A DNA stretch of 64,000 nt from Paenibacillus sp. NAIST15-1 (GTDB lineage Bacteria > Bacillota > Bacilli > Paenibacillales > Paenibacillaceae): the NCBI RefSeq assembly GCF_001894745.1, contig NZ_BBYF01000002.1, positions 62,001 to 126,000 of the forward strand, written 5' to 3'. The translations under genes were made by a program, and so were the position numbers. The notes below the pieces were generated by a model, which saw only the letters and a program-made list of their open reading frames with translations, had not been told where the DNA came from and did no database searches. Below are positions 8,698 to 17,906 of the stretch, one piece after another (the first letter of the stretch is position 1; every line of letters starts with the position of its first letter).

Positions 8698-10008
8698 ATG
8701 AAATTAGGATTGGCCTCATTCCAATGGCTCGTATTTATTTTGGCGGGAAGCCTCGTTGCTCCGCTGGCTGTTGGACATGCGTTTGGATTTTCACCGCAGG
8801 ATATTGCGGAATTTATGCAGCGCACGTTTTTGATTATCGGGATATCAGGTATATTGCAGACGATGTTCGGTCATCGGCTGCCGATTATGGAGAATCCGGC
8901 TGGTTTATGGTGGGGCGTCTTCGCAGTCTACGGCGGCCTCATCGCGGCAGGAACAATATCGCTCGAAGGCGGACTGCGGCAGCTGGAGATGGGGATGCTG
9001 ATTGCAGGCGCGCTCTTCATTATCATTGCTGTGCTGCGCTTAACGTCGGCAATTGGCAAGCTGTTCACACCGCTTGTCGTAGGGACGTATCTGCTTCTGC
9101 TTGTTGCACAGCTTAGCGGCTCCTTCATGAAGGGAATGCTCGGAGTTGGCTATCGTGCCTCTACACATGTAGAGCTTCAGGTTGCGATTCCCGCAATTAT
9201 TACATTATTGTGTGCCATGCTGCTGCCGCGGAGTTCGAAGGCCTTTTTGCGCAACTATTCTGTGCTCATTAGCTTGTGTATTGGTTGGCTGTTGTTCTAT
9301 CTGCTCGGCATCACAGAGCCTATACAGCCTTCTGCTTCATGGGTATCAGCGCCTATGCCATTCGCTTGGGGCCTGCCTGAATTGGATTCTGGCATCTTGA
9401 TGACGTCCTTGTTCGTCAGTCTTCTTCTCATTGCCAATATGATGACGAGCATTCGCGTCATGGAGGGCGTTATGGATAATTCAGGAAAGACATCCGAACC
9501 TGTCAATTATGATCGTACAATGCTGATGATGGGTGCGAATACAGGCTTAGGAGGCATTTTCTCCGCAATGGGATGTGTTCCGATTTCAGGGACAGCGGGC
9601 TTCATCATGACGACTCGAATTTATGAGCGTCTGCCATTCGTTATTGCCTGTGTGCTCATTGCAGGGATTAGCTTCTTTCCGCCTGCAACGGCCTTTTTTG
9701 CATCGATTCCCATGCCGGTAGGGTATGCAACGATATTCATCCCATTCGCTTCGATGGTTGGATTGGGATTGAAGGAGCTCCAATCGATTCCTATGAATGA
9801 GCGCAATCGCTTTATCCTCGGCGTATCTATTATGATGGGGATTGGCTGTATGTTCATCCCGGCTGAAGCAGTTGGGCAATTGCCAGGGCTGCTGAAGACT
9901 ATGGCGAACAACGGATTGATCGTAGGCATGATCCTATGCATGGCGATGGAGCAGGGAAGCCGCTTGCTGGATCGTGGAGCGGGCAGAACACAGAAGGAAG
10001 AATCGTAG
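8698..10008 (+). CDS. nucleobase (uracil/xanthine-type) permease, NCS2/NAT family
   Basis: This is an inner-membrane symporter of 436 residues with about 12-14 hydrophobic segments. Recognisable NAT-family features are GHRLPIMENPAGLWWG near the third helix and MGCVPISGTAGFIMTTR in the substrate-site region. The family imports uracil, xanthine, hypoxanthine or urate with a proton; I cannot tell which is used here. The gene begins 60 bases after the proline regulator and ends before a terminator at 10075-10105, so it may be co-transcribed with that regulator. Otherwise there is no purine or pyrimidine gene nearby. AGGTGAG precedes the ATG. Confidence 0.88.
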   Translation: MKLGLASFQWLVFILAGSLVAPLAVGHAFGFSPQDIAEFMQRTFLIIGISGILQTMFGHRLPIMENPAGLWWGVFAVYGGLIAAGTISLEGGLRQLEMGMLIAGALFIIIAVLRLTSAIGKLFTPLVVGTYLLLLVAQLSGSFMKGMLGVGYRASTHVELQVAIPAIITLLCAMLLPRSSKAFLRNYSVLISLCIGWLLFYLLGITEPIQPSASWVSAPMPFAWGLPELDSGILMTSLFVSLLLIANMMTSIRVMEGVMDNSGKTSEPVNYDRTMLMMGANTGLGGIFSAMGCVPISGTAGFIMTTRIYERLPFVIACVLIAGISFFPPATAFFASIPMPVGYATIFIPFASMVGLGLKELQSIPMNERNRFILGVSIMMGIGCMFIPAEAVGQLPGLLKTMANNGLIVGMILCMAMEQGSRLLDRGAGRTQKEES

Positions 10009-10074
10009 GAAGCTGAATGTTGTATATAATCTTGCGATGGAACGAAGAGAAGAACAACTAAATATATCGAAAAG

Positions 10075-10105
10075 AAAGGCGTCAAATTGGATTTGTCGCC
10101 TTTTT
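10075..10105 (+). terminator. Rho-independent terminator after the permease gene
   Basis: AAAGGCG-T-CAAAT pairs with ATTTG-T-CGCCTTT around a TGG loop and ends in five T residues. Confidence 0.9.
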
Positions 10106-10143
10106 CGTATTATAATAGATTGGCAAAATAGGGAAATGGTAGA

Positions 10144-10656
10144 TTAGTTCACTTCATCGTTTTTCATGGTTAGAAAAATGAGAACACCCATCATGAATGT
10201 AGTCAGTCGATCCGCAGGGAACAAGCCATTCCACTCTGAGGACATCCACATGCCGAACCATTCGCCACCGATTACCTGAAAACCTAGGAACCACACGCAC
10301 AAGCCAAGAATAAGACCCGCGATCGACAAGTTCTTCGCTTTGTGGAAGGATTCTGCGTCTGCATGCAAGTGGGAGAACAGGCGAAGTGATCCCCAGATGC
10401 AAATGAATGCGACAGCTGCCTCTGTGATGATAATCGCAATATAACCAATATGATGAATCGTCGTTCCTGTTATGGCGCGGTACATAATGTTGTTATCGGG
10501 AAATGTGGTGTCCATACTAAGCACATGCTTCACGAATTGGAAGTTCGTATTATAATCTGTAATATTGCCGAAGGCGACGAGGAACACATACAGCCCGAAG
10601 AACATCACGGCTAATGCTTTGGTAAAGCGGATTAACACACCTGTTGAGAGATTCAT
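10144..10656 (-). CDS. DUF2165-type small integral membrane protein
   Basis: This is a 170-residue membrane protein with four hydrophobic helices, resembling the DUF2165 family: FGLYVFLVAFGNITDYNTN in helix one, a long extracytoplasmic loop with FVKHVLSMDTTFPDNNIMYR, and the Trp-rich GGEWFGMWMSSEWNGL near the C-terminus. No function is known for the family. I chose the ATG at 10656 because AAGGGG lies 9 bases upstream; a longer frame to 10719 has no such site. The gene is divergent from a DinB-family gene. Confidence 0.8.
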   Translation of the reverse strand: MNLSTGVLIRFTKALAVMFFGLYVFLVAFGNITDYNTNFQFVKHVLSMDTTFPDNNIMYRAITGTTIHHIGYIAIIITEAAVAFICIWGSLRLFSHLHADAESFHKAKNLSIAGLILGLCVWFLGFQVIGGEWFGMWMSSEWNGLFPADRLTTFMMGVLIFLTMKNDEVN

Positions 10657-10807
10657 AGCTGTTACCCCTTTTCTATGTTTTTCTATGTAATGATTTAACA
10701 ATACTACTATAGCACCCATGAATATGTTGTCAAACGTTCATATTGGTGTGCGAAAATATCAAATTGCGAGACATACATCATTGACACAGGGAGAGGTTTC
10801 AATCGAC

Positions 10808-11275
10808 ATGGAAGCTCATAAACAATCACTTATTCATCAATTGAATCTTGCTGTACAATCAATTCGTTGCATCTTGGAACAGGTAACAGAGCAGCAGTTG
10901 GATTTGCAGCCCATGGCTCATAAACGTTCTTTACGAGACATGCTCGCTCATTTGACTCTCATTTGCGCGGCCGATCTGCATATTATGAACGAAGCAACTC
11001 AGACCGATATGGATCGTTTCTATGAAGAACATACACCACATACAATCGAAGAAATGAAGGAAACGTTGGCAGACGCTCACCAATCATTAGTTGAAGCGAT
11101 GCGTTCGTGGTCGGAAGAGCACTGGCTTGAAATCAAAACCGCGTATTGGGGAGTTGCATATTCGCGCTTTGAGTGGATGCTGGAAATCATCCTTCATTTG
11201 GCGCATCACCGGGGTCAGTTGTTCACCTTGCTGTGTGAGCATGCGGCGGAGCCTAAGATTGTAATGTTTGAATAG
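10808..11275 (+). CDS. DinB-family protein
   Basis: This 155-residue cytoplasmic protein has the four-helix DinB/YfiT fold pattern: a first helix with SIRCILEQV, the histidine in MLAHLTLICAADLH, and the terminal pair in LAHHRGQLFTLL. The conserved histidines usually bind a divalent metal. Members include thiol transferases (bacillithiol S-transferase BstA) and damage-inducible proteins of unknown activity. GGGAGAGG precedes the ATG at 10808 by 11 bases; the frame is open further upstream to 10718 but without a ribosome site. The next gene begins 22 bases after it, so the two are probably co-transcribed. Confidence 0.78.
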   Translation: MEAHKQSLIHQLNLAVQSIRCILEQVTEQQLDLQPMAHKRSLRDMLAHLTLICAADLHIMNEATQTDMDRFYEEHTPHTIEEMKETLADAHQSLVEAMRSWSEEHWLEIKTAYWGVAYSRFEWMLEIILHLAHHRGQLFTLLCEHAAEPKIVMFE

Positions 11276-11297
11276 ATGGGATTGGAGGCATTACACC

Positions 11298-11822
11298 ATG
11301 GGTGGGACTGAGAAGACGATAGAGCTGAGATCGCTCAAGCTTACAGATGGTTATGATATTTACGAGATGCTGCAGGGGATCGGCCCAGGTGAGAATGGCT
11401 TCGTCAATAGTGCGTACGGCATAAGAAGAGGCCAATTCCGAAGCTACCTGAGACAGCATTGGAATATATCGCAAGGGATAAATCTAATGCCGCAATATGT
11501 GCAGCAGACGATATATTGGCTTTATGTGGACGGTCGACCGATTGGATATGGGAAGCTTCGGCACAGATTGAATGAAGCGCTGCTTGAACGAGGAGGTCAT
11601 ATTGGCTACGTCATCCGGCTAGATGAGCGTGGCAAAGGATATGGAACGCTCTTACTCCGTGAACTTGTTCGTGAAGCAGCGGGACTTGGGTTGACAGAAG
11701 TGCTGCTGACAGTCGATGAAGATAATCTTCGCTCACGAAGAGTGATTGAAGGCAACGAGGGCGTATTAAGCGACACCAAGGATGGAATTTGCAAGTATTG
11801 GATTACGATCAAGACGGGGTAA
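11298..11822 (+). CDS. GNAT-family N-acetyltransferase
   Basis: This 174-residue protein is a predicted acetyl-CoA-dependent acetyltransferase. The pyrophosphate-binding motif A is clear in GYVIRLDERGKGYGTLLLREL, followed by the typical LTEVLLTVDEDNLRSRRVIE motif B. The substrate is unknown. The ATG at 11298 has GGAGG nine bases upstream; a TTG at 11268 overlapping the DinB-gene stop is the alternative. The 3' end overlaps the upstream extension of the next frame, so the three small genes from 10808 to 12271 are probably one transcript. Confidence 0.85.
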   Translation: MGGTEKTIELRSLKLTDGYDIYEMLQGIGPGENGFVNSAYGIRRGQFRSYLRQHWNISQGINLMPQYVQQTIYWLYVDGRPIGYGKLRHRLNEALLERGGHIGYVIRLDERGKGYGTLLLRELVREAAGLGLTEVLLTVDEDNLRSRRVIEGNEGVLSDTKDGICKYWITIKTG

Positions 11823-11884
11823 GTTATCAGCCTTATCAGCCGGGGTTATACTCAGAGTCAACAAATAAAGGAGCAGGGTACTGC

Positions 11885-12271
11885 ATGGGCGTAGGAGGAT
11901 TCAATGAGCCAGCATCAATGTTCAATCTGATGTCTACGATCTTCCCAATTTTCATTGTTCTGTTTATAGCTGTCTTCATCTTTGTGATTATTAAGGGTAT
12001 TATGCAATGGAACTACAACAATCAACAGCCAGTTCTAACTGTGGAAGCGATAGTGACGGATAAGCGAACAGAAGTGTCCAATAGTCATCACGCGGATCAT
12101 CACAGCCATTATTCAACCCATTATTACGCGACGTTCGAAGTGGAGAGCGGGGATCGGATGGAGTTCCATGTGAAGAAATCGGACTACGGATTGCTGGCCG
12201 CAGGAGATCGCGGAAAGTTGACATTTCAAGGGACGAGGTTTTATGAGTTCGAGCGGTATCACGTTCGTTGA
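11885..12271 (+). CDS. DUF2500-type membrane protein
   Basis: This 128-residue protein has one N-terminal membrane helix (FPIFIVLFIAVFIFVIIKGI) and a beta-rich cytoplasmic domain, as in DUF2500. The domain starts with VLTVEAIVTDKRTEV and ends with GKLTFQGTRFYEFER. Between them lies a histidine-rich linker (SNSHHADHHSHYSTHYY), which could bind metal, but this is only a suggestion. AAGGAG lies about 12 bases before the ATG, longer than ideal, so the start is somewhat uncertain. The function of the family is unknown. Confidence 0.75.
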   Translation: MGVGGFNEPASMFNLMSTIFPIFIVLFIAVFIFVIIKGIMQWNYNNQQPVLTVEAIVTDKRTEVSNSHHADHHSHYSTHYYATFEVESGDRMEFHVKKSDYGLLAAGDRGKLTFQGTRFYEFERYHVR

Positions 12272-12395
12272 GAGAAGGATGGTATCATACGCGCAGCTAG
12301 ACGATACAGTGGGCATGGAACTGGCGAAATGATGTTGGAGCAGCTATCATATAGAGAGACAGACAGAATAGGAACTTTGCAAAGGATGATTGTAC

Positions 12396-13370
12396 ATGTG
12401 GTGGATTGGAGCGGCTGCGTTCATTCTTATCCTGATTATTGTGATTTCAACGATTGCAGTGAGCCGGTATGCTTTCCGTCAGGTAACAATGTGGGAGAGA
12501 AGCACGCTGGACAAAGCGTTTGACGCGGTTGAAGGGTTCGGCTTGATGAGCAGGCAGGAATTCGCTGAAATGGCCAAGGAAGATGTATTCATCACTTCGG
12601 AGGACGGTCTGACGCTGCGCGGGTACTATATCGAGCCCTATCCAGAGCGCAAGAAAGTCATGATTATCGTCCACGGCTATACGGCAAATCATATTATTGG
12701 CTCGCAGTTTATCAATCTATTTACCGAGGAAGGCTATAATGTGCTCCTTGTGGATCAGCGGAGCCATGGGCGAAGCGAAGGGACGTATGCAACGTATGGC
12801 TACTATGAGCGTCAAGACCTCGATCGCTGGGTTGCATGGGTACGTGAACGAGTTGGTCATGATGCCTTCATCGGTCTTCATGGGCAATCGATGGGTGGAG
12901 GCACAGTACTGATGTATGCAGGCATTAATAAGCATGCCAAATTCATCATTGCGGATTGCCCCTATTCGGACATGGAAGAATTAATGAAATATCAAATGAA
13001 GGAACTGAACCATGTTCCGCATTTTCCATTTATTGCGCTGTTGGAACGGAGCTTGAATCGGATAGCGCAGTTCTCGATGAAGCAGGTGAAGCCGATTCTA
13101 GAGGTTGCGAACAAGGACATCCCTCTACTGCTGATACACGGCAAGGCAGACACATTCGTGCCAACGCGGATGAGCGAACAGATCTATCAAGAGAAGACAG
13201 AGGGCTTAACGAAGCTGGTTATTATCGACGATGCTGTGCATGCGAATGCATACCCAACCGATCGTCAGAAGTACGAGTCTGCTGTGCATGATTTCCTGAA
13301 GGAAGTTCAGGATCAATATGACGAGGCGGGAGTCAATGTGTGGACAGGAAGCAATGCGAATGGAGCATGA
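12396..13370 (+). CDS. membrane-anchored alpha/beta hydrolase
   Basis: This 324-residue protein has an N-terminal membrane anchor (residues about 3-22) followed by an alpha/beta-hydrolase fold. The oxyanion segment IIVHGYTANH, nucleophile serine in GLHGQSMGGG, acid in IHGKADTFVP and base histidine in DDAVHANAYP form a complete catalytic triad. It resembles the YqkD/BEM46-like group of Bacillota, which have no assigned substrate. The ATG at 12396 has AAAGGATG seven to eight bases upstream. A terminator follows at 13434-13468. Confidence 0.9.
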   Translation: MWWIGAAAFILILIIVISTIAVSRYAFRQVTMWERSTLDKAFDAVEGFGLMSRQEFAEMAKEDVFITSEDGLTLRGYYIEPYPERKKVMIIVHGYTANHIIGSQFINLFTEEGYNVLLVDQRSHGRSEGTYATYGYYERQDLDRWVAWVRERVGHDAFIGLHGQSMGGGTVLMYAGINKHAKFIIADCPYSDMEELMKYQMKELNHVPHFPFIALLERSLNRIAQFSMKQVKPILEVANKDIPLLLIHGKADTFVPTRMSEQIYQEKTEGLTKLVIIDDAVHANAYPTDRQKYESAVHDFLKEVQDQYDEAGVNVWTGSNANGA

Positions 13371-13433
13371 GGCGCTGGGATTTACGCCATGTGAATTTAT
13401 AAATAGCTCCAATTCATATCGATGAAATGGATG

Positions 13434-13468
13434 AAGGATGACTGTATGATGCAGTCATCCTTTTTTTT
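13434..13468 (+). terminator. Rho-independent terminator after the hydrolase gene
   Basis: AAGGATGACTG and CAGTCATCCTT form a perfect 11-bp stem with a 7-base loop followed by eight T residues. Confidence 0.95.
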
Positions 13469-14028
13469 GTCTTCAATTGACAAAAAACGATGGTAAACAT
13501 GTTCATAGAATGGAGGATATTGGCAATAAAAACCAATATCTATGTGACAGCAGCTGAAGTGAAAACCGATGTCGAATCTTTGAAAAAAATAACACTAGTA
13601 AGCATATAATTATAGTATAATATAGGCTACCACATGACAAAAAATAGCAGATTTCGATCTCCGCAATCGGGACTCCTTAAGGAAACTCACCATAGAAACG
13701 AACCCCCGAACGGTATCTTTCCTATTATTTCATCCTGCTGCATTCCTGACATTATTCCATGCAATCCTTGAATTTCACAGTTTTGAGAGAGAATGATGTC
13801 CCTTGAGTTAGGAGCTTACTTCTTAATTAGGTAGGAGAGTTATCTCTTCATCTCTTCCTATTCTTATCACTTGCCATTCGCATATTGGAATTGGCTTATA
13901 TTTTGCCAAGGAGGGATGCCTGCATAACGATGAACACAGGTAAGAAGAGTAATTAGGCAAGAGGGGGGATATCACCGCAGCGAAACAGACAAAAAACAAC
14001 AAGAATCAATAATAAACAATATTATTCG
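13469..14028. other. gene-free intergenic stretch before the ribose-type ABC operon
   Basis: No ORF with a ribosome site could be supported on either strand of this long gap. It is AT-rich with islands of GC (for example around 13665-13720). Three GACAAAAAA-type sequences occur at 13479-13487, 13636-13644 and 13988-13996, resembling sequences at the DeoR/aldolase divergent promoter. I looked for an S-box (SAM) riboswitch and a T-box here and saw neither. A TATAAT at about 13616-13621 could be a distal promoter. A long untranslated leader or small RNA is possible but unproven. Confidence 0.4.
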
Positions 14029-14057
14029 TTGCGATTCCACAATGTAGGTGTTAGTAT
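14029..14057 (+). promoter_or_regulatory. sigma-A-like promoter of the sugar ABC importer operon
   Basis: TTGCGA at 14029-14034 and TAGTAT at 14052-14057 have a 17-base spacer and lie about 80 bases before the binding-protein start. Confidence 0.45.
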
Positions 14058-14136
14058 GAAGTCAATTACAGGAAAATCAAACCAATTTTAGTGCAGGGCA
14101 TTCATCATTTTCATATGATATCGAGGAGTGTGTTCT

Positions 14137-15255
14137 ATGAAAAGAAACATGTTCAAAGTACTGATCCTATCATTAATGGCTGTCGTTCTTGTTGCAACAG
14201 GCTGTTCAACAAGCGGCAAGTCATCCTCAGGCAAGGCCGCCGTAGACAAGGGGGCAATTGCTGACCTTCCACAATCGATTAAAGACAAAGACATAAAAAT
14301 TATGGTTATTCGCAAAATCGGCGGTGATGACCATACCGCACAGTATCTAGCTGGAGCCAAACAAGAGGGTGAATCGCTGGGCTTCGTAGTAGATACCTTC
14401 TCCGCGAATAACGATTCTGCCAAATTTCATGATGCGATCGCTCAAGCGATGGATAAAAAATATGACGGCGTTATCATCTCGCACGGTGATGATGCGGCAA
14501 CGGTTGAAGATGTGAAGAAGCTGACGGAAAAAGGAATCCCGGTCGTTACATTTGACTCTGTTCCAGAAGTGTCTTCGGTGAATGGGGTAACCATGACATC
14601 ACAGGATGATGGCCAATTGGCAAGTCTAGCGCTAGACAGTTTGAATAAGCAGCTGAACGGCAAAGGGAATATTGTATACCTCTGGGTAGATGGATTTCCG
14701 CCAATGGTAGCTCGTAACGGAATCTATCAGCAATTTTTGAAAGATAATCCTGGTATTAAGGAAGTGGAGCGTTTCGGTGTGGCTGCAACAGACACATCTG
14801 TTCAGACACAGAATGCTGTTGCAGCGATGCTGACGAAGCACGGCAAAGGGGAAATCGATGCGATCTTCGCAACATGGGACGCGTTCGCAATTGGAGCAGC
14901 ACGGGCGTTGAAGGAAGCGGGTCGTGAAGAGGTTAAAATCTACGGTATCGATGTATCCAATGCTGATCTGCAGCTCATGCAAGAGAACAACAGTCCTTGG
15001 GCTTCCACGGCGGCAGTAGATCCGAAGGTAATTGGGGCAGTCAATTTGCGCTTGCTGGCGAAGAAGATTGCTGGTGAAGATACACCTCCGAAATATGATT
15101 TGAAGCCGACTTTGATTACTCAAGTTCAATTGAACTCCATAGGTGATGCTGTCAACATGGAGAGCCTGAACAAGATTATTCCGGGCTGGGGTGTAAGCAC
15201 GGACTTCGAAGAAGACTGGATGAAGGCGCTTAAGAAGGCTAACAAGGCGCAATAA
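14137..15255 (+). CDS. sugar ABC transporter substrate-binding lipoprotein (ribose/RbsB-like)
   Basis: This 372-residue protein is an extracellular binding lipoprotein. A charged N-terminus and hydrophobic stretch end in the lipobox VATGCS, followed by a Ser/Gly/Lys linker. The mature part has the periplasmic-binding-protein type 1 fold typical of ribose, galactose and autoinducer-2 binders (VVDTFSANNDSAKFHDAIAQ, then GVIISHGDD and GIPVVTFDS). It heads an operon with an RbsA-type ATPase, an RbsC-type permease, mtnK and mtnA, so the likely ligand is 5-methylthioribose or 5-deoxyribose, not ribose. GAGGAG lies eight bases before the ATG. Family is firm; ligand is inferred. Confidence 0.88.
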   Translation: MKRNMFKVLILSLMAVVLVATGCSTSGKSSSGKAAVDKGAIADLPQSIKDKDIKIMVIRKIGGDDHTAQYLAGAKQEGESLGFVVDTFSANNDSAKFHDAIAQAMDKKYDGVIISHGDDAATVEDVKKLTEKGIPVVTFDSVPEVSSVNGVTMTSQDDGQLASLALDSLNKQLNGKGNIVYLWVDGFPPMVARNGIYQQFLKDNPGIKEVERFGVAATDTSVQTQNAVAAMLTKHGKGEIDAIFATWDAFAIGAARALKEAGREEVKIYGIDVSNADLQLMQENNSPWASTAAVDPKVIGAVNLRLLAKKIAGEDTPPKYDLKPTLITQVQLNSIGDAVNMESLNKIIPGWGVSTDFEEDWMKALKKANKAQ

Positions 15256-15366
15256 CAGGTCGAAGCTAGTCTCGCACAGTGACAGCGAACAGGCAAGCGC
15301 CGGATCAGACAACTGGTTAGGCGCGCGAAGCGCTTGCCTGCTCATCGTGAACAGGGGGTCAGGGAG

Positions 15367-16881
15367 ATGGGGAAGACGAGCAAGATACTCCTGGAAATGA
15401 AGGATATCTCGATAGAGTTTCCCGGTGTACAAGCGCTTAAGAACGTTCATTTTACAACAGAGACGGGGAATGCGCATGCGCTGATTGGCGCTAATGGGGC
15501 AGGGAAGTCTACTTTAATGAAGGCATTGTCCGGTGCGTATAGTCACTATACCGGGGAAATCTGGATTAATGGTGAAGCGGTGACGATCCGTTCGCCGCGT
15601 CAGGCGAAAAACCTAGGGATCCAGATTGTCTATCAGGAAGTTGATACTGCGCTGATTCCTTACTTGACAGTAGGCGAGAATATCATGTTGGAAGATATGG
15701 TTCATGATATGGGGCCGAAGCAATGGATCAGATGGAGGAGACTTCATGATTCCGCTGGGCACATATTGAAGCGAATGAATGTTCAGGTACCAACCAAGAA
15801 ACTCGTCAGTGAATTAACACTGGCGGAGAAGCAGATGGTGTTAATCGCGAGAGCAATCTCTACGAAATGCCGCTTTCTTATCTTGGACGAGCCAACAGCG
15901 CCGCTAAGTCATGCAGAGACGACTGAACTGTTCCGCATTGTACGCGATCTGAAGGCGAACAATGTAGGGGTTATCTTTATTTCTCACCGCTTGCCGGAAC
16001 TGTTCGAGATCTGCGATGATATCACGATCATGCGCGACGGGGAACTCGTGACGAAGATGAGGATTGCGGATACCACCCCTGTTGAGACGATTGAATACAT
16101 GCTGGGCAAGAAGCTTGGCGAGCAGTTCCCAGGGCGCGCATCTTCCATTGGAGGCATGCATTTTGAAGTTAGCAATCTATCTGACTTTCATAAGATTGCA
16201 GATATTCATATGCATGTGCGCAAAGGGGAAATTGTCGGCGTCGCAGGATTGGTTGGAGCGGGCAAGACGGAATTATGCAAAGCTCTGTTCGGGGCTTCCG
16301 AGATCCAGTCGGGACAGCATAAGCTCGATGAACTACCGATAACCATTCGCAATTCACATGATGCCGTGAAGGCAGGAATTGCGCTTGTTCCCGAAGAGCG
16401 GCGCAAGGAAGGGATATTGATATTTGAATCTGTCGTGCATAACATCTCGGCAGCGAATCTATCGAGGTACTGCAAGTGGGGGCCGTTCCTTCAATTTCGC
16501 AAAGAAAGAGAAGAGGCAAGAAGGCTTATTGAGGAACTCGGCATTAAGACGCCTAGCGAACATACGAAAGTGCAGAATTTATCGGGCGGCAATCAGCAGA
16601 AGGTTGCGATTGGAAAGTGGCTGCTGGCTGATGCGGAAGTATACATATTTGACGAGCCAACCAAGGGTGTGGACGTCGGGGCGAAGAAGGACATCTTCGA
16701 GCTAATTACGAGGCTGGCGGAGCAAGGGAAGAGTGTAATCTACGCCTCCTGTGAATTGTCGGAAATCGTAGGCATTACGGATCGTGTGTATGTGCTGTAC
16801 GACGGACAGATTGTGAAGGAACTGCACACGAACGATACGAATGAAGAGGAATTATTGTTCTATTCAACAGGAGGTAAATAG
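15367..16881 (+). CDS. sugar ABC transporter ATPase with two nucleotide-binding domains (RbsA-like)
   Basis: This 505-residue ATPase energises the importer. As in RbsA/MglA it carries two fused ABC domains. Domain 1 has Walker A GANGAGKST, a degenerate signature LTLAEKQMV and Walker B FLILDEPTAPLS. Domain 2 has GLVGAGKTEL, the strong signature LSGGNQQKVAIGKWL and Walker B VYIFDEPTKGVD. The ATG at 15367 has AGGGGG upstream; the frame is open to 15334. It lies 111 bases after the binding-protein gene and 2 bases before the permease gene, so translation of ATPase and permease is probably coupled. Confidence 0.93.
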   Translation: MGKTSKILLEMKDISIEFPGVQALKNVHFTTETGNAHALIGANGAGKSTLMKALSGAYSHYTGEIWINGEAVTIRSPRQAKNLGIQIVYQEVDTALIPYLTVGENIMLEDMVHDMGPKQWIRWRRLHDSAGHILKRMNVQVPTKKLVSELTLAEKQMVLIARAISTKCRFLILDEPTAPLSHAETTELFRIVRDLKANNVGVIFISHRLPELFEICDDITIMRDGELVTKMRIADTTPVETIEYMLGKKLGEQFPGRASSIGGMHFEVSNLSDFHKIADIHMHVRKGEIVGVAGLVGAGKTELCKALFGASEIQSGQHKLDELPITIRNSHDAVKAGIALVPEERRKEGILIFESVVHNISAANLSRYCKWGPFLQFRKEREEARRLIEELGIKTPSEHTKVQNLSGGNQQKVAIGKWLLADAEVYIFDEPTKGVDVGAKKDIFELITRLAEQGKSVIYASCELSEIVGITDRVYVLYDGQIVKELHTNDTNEEELLFYSTGGK

Positions 16882-16883
16882 GT

Positions 16884-17885
16884 ATGAGCATAATTCGGCG
16901 TAGTCAAGCTCAAGGACAGACACCCAAGTCGTTTGACTTTTTCGATTTTTTATATAAATACGGAACCATCATTACAATCTTGCTATTGATCGCTGTGTTC
17001 GGAACGCTGTCAAGCAGCTTTTTGCTGCCGTCCAATATTATTAATATTTTGCGTTCGATCTCGATCGTAACCATTATTTCTATCGGGATTACGATCTCGC
17101 TTGCGGTAGGCGGTTTTGACCTGTCCGTTGGTTCCGTCGCTTCGCTTGCAAATGCGATTGTTATTTCTATGTTTGTATGGCATTCGCAAAATACATTCAT
17201 CTCGATCATTGCTGCGATCCTGGTATGTCTGATTGCAGGTGTAGTGAACTCGTTCATGATTGTGAAGGTGAAAATACCGGACATGCTTATGACGCTGGCA
17301 ACGATGTTCATTATACAAGGCTTGGCGCTTACCTATACAAGAGGGGCGACTGTCTCGCAAAATATGGTTATGCCGGATGGCTCGTTCGCAACGGGGAAGA
17401 TAAGTGCTTTATTTGCTAAGATCGGGCAAGTTCCTTGGATTATTGTCATAATGCTCATTGTAGTCACTGTTGTGCACATATTCTTGAACTACACGAAGCA
17501 TGGCAGATATATGTATGTAATTGGGGGCAATATCGAGGCGGCGAAACTGTCAGGAATCGCTGTCAATAAGTACCGAGTGCTTGCTTATATTCTATCAGCG
17601 GGGTTCGCAGCGATTGGCGGCATTATACTCGCTTCGCGTGTTATGACTGCAGAGGTGAATGCTGGTGCGCCGTATTTGATGGATGCAGTAGCGGCAGCCT
17701 TCATCGGCTTCTCTGTAGCAGGTGCTGGGAAACCGAATGCATTCGGTACATTCATTGGAGCAATCCTGATTGGGATCTTGCAAAATGGTCTTGTCATGAT
17801 GTCGGTTCCATACTATGCGATGGACATCGTGAAGGGGACGGTGCTCGCATTTGCACTGGCATTAACGTATTACAAGAAAAAATAA
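16884..17885 (+). CDS. sugar ABC transporter permease (RbsC-like)
   Basis: This 333-residue membrane protein has eight to ten hydrophobic helices of the BPD_transp_2 (RbsC/AraH) family. It shows the conserved SVGSVASLANAIV segment and the cytoplasmic coupling region GRYMYVIGGNIEAAKLSGI, which docks with the ATPase in this family. GAGG lies about 11 bases before the ATG, overlapping the end of the ATPase gene. It forms the channel of the importer and is followed 21 bases later by mtnK. Confidence 0.93.
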   Translation: MSIIRRSQAQGQTPKSFDFFDFLYKYGTIITILLLIAVFGTLSSSFLLPSNIINILRSISIVTIISIGITISLAVGGFDLSVGSVASLANAIVISMFVWHSQNTFISIIAAILVCLIAGVVNSFMIVKVKIPDMLMTLATMFIIQGLALTYTRGATVSQNMVMPDGSFATGKISALFAKIGQVPWIIVIMLIVVTVVHIFLNYTKHGRYMYVIGGNIEAAKLSGIAVNKYRVLAYILSAGFAAIGGIILASRVMTAEVNAGAPYLMDAVAAAFIGFSVAGAGKPNAFGTFIGAILIGILQNGLVMMSVPYYAMDIVKGTVLAFALALTYYKKK

Positions 17886-17906
17886 GGCTTACAGGAGGGG
17901 AAAGGA

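Noticed and set aside
13469-14136. SAM (S-box) or T-box riboswitch before the mtnK-mtnA operon
   Set aside because: The typical leader sequences for either class were looked for because of the methylthioribose link, but none is present.
15334-15366. Upstream extension of the sugar ATPase
   Set aside because: The ATG at 15367 has the ribosome site and matches the family N-terminus.
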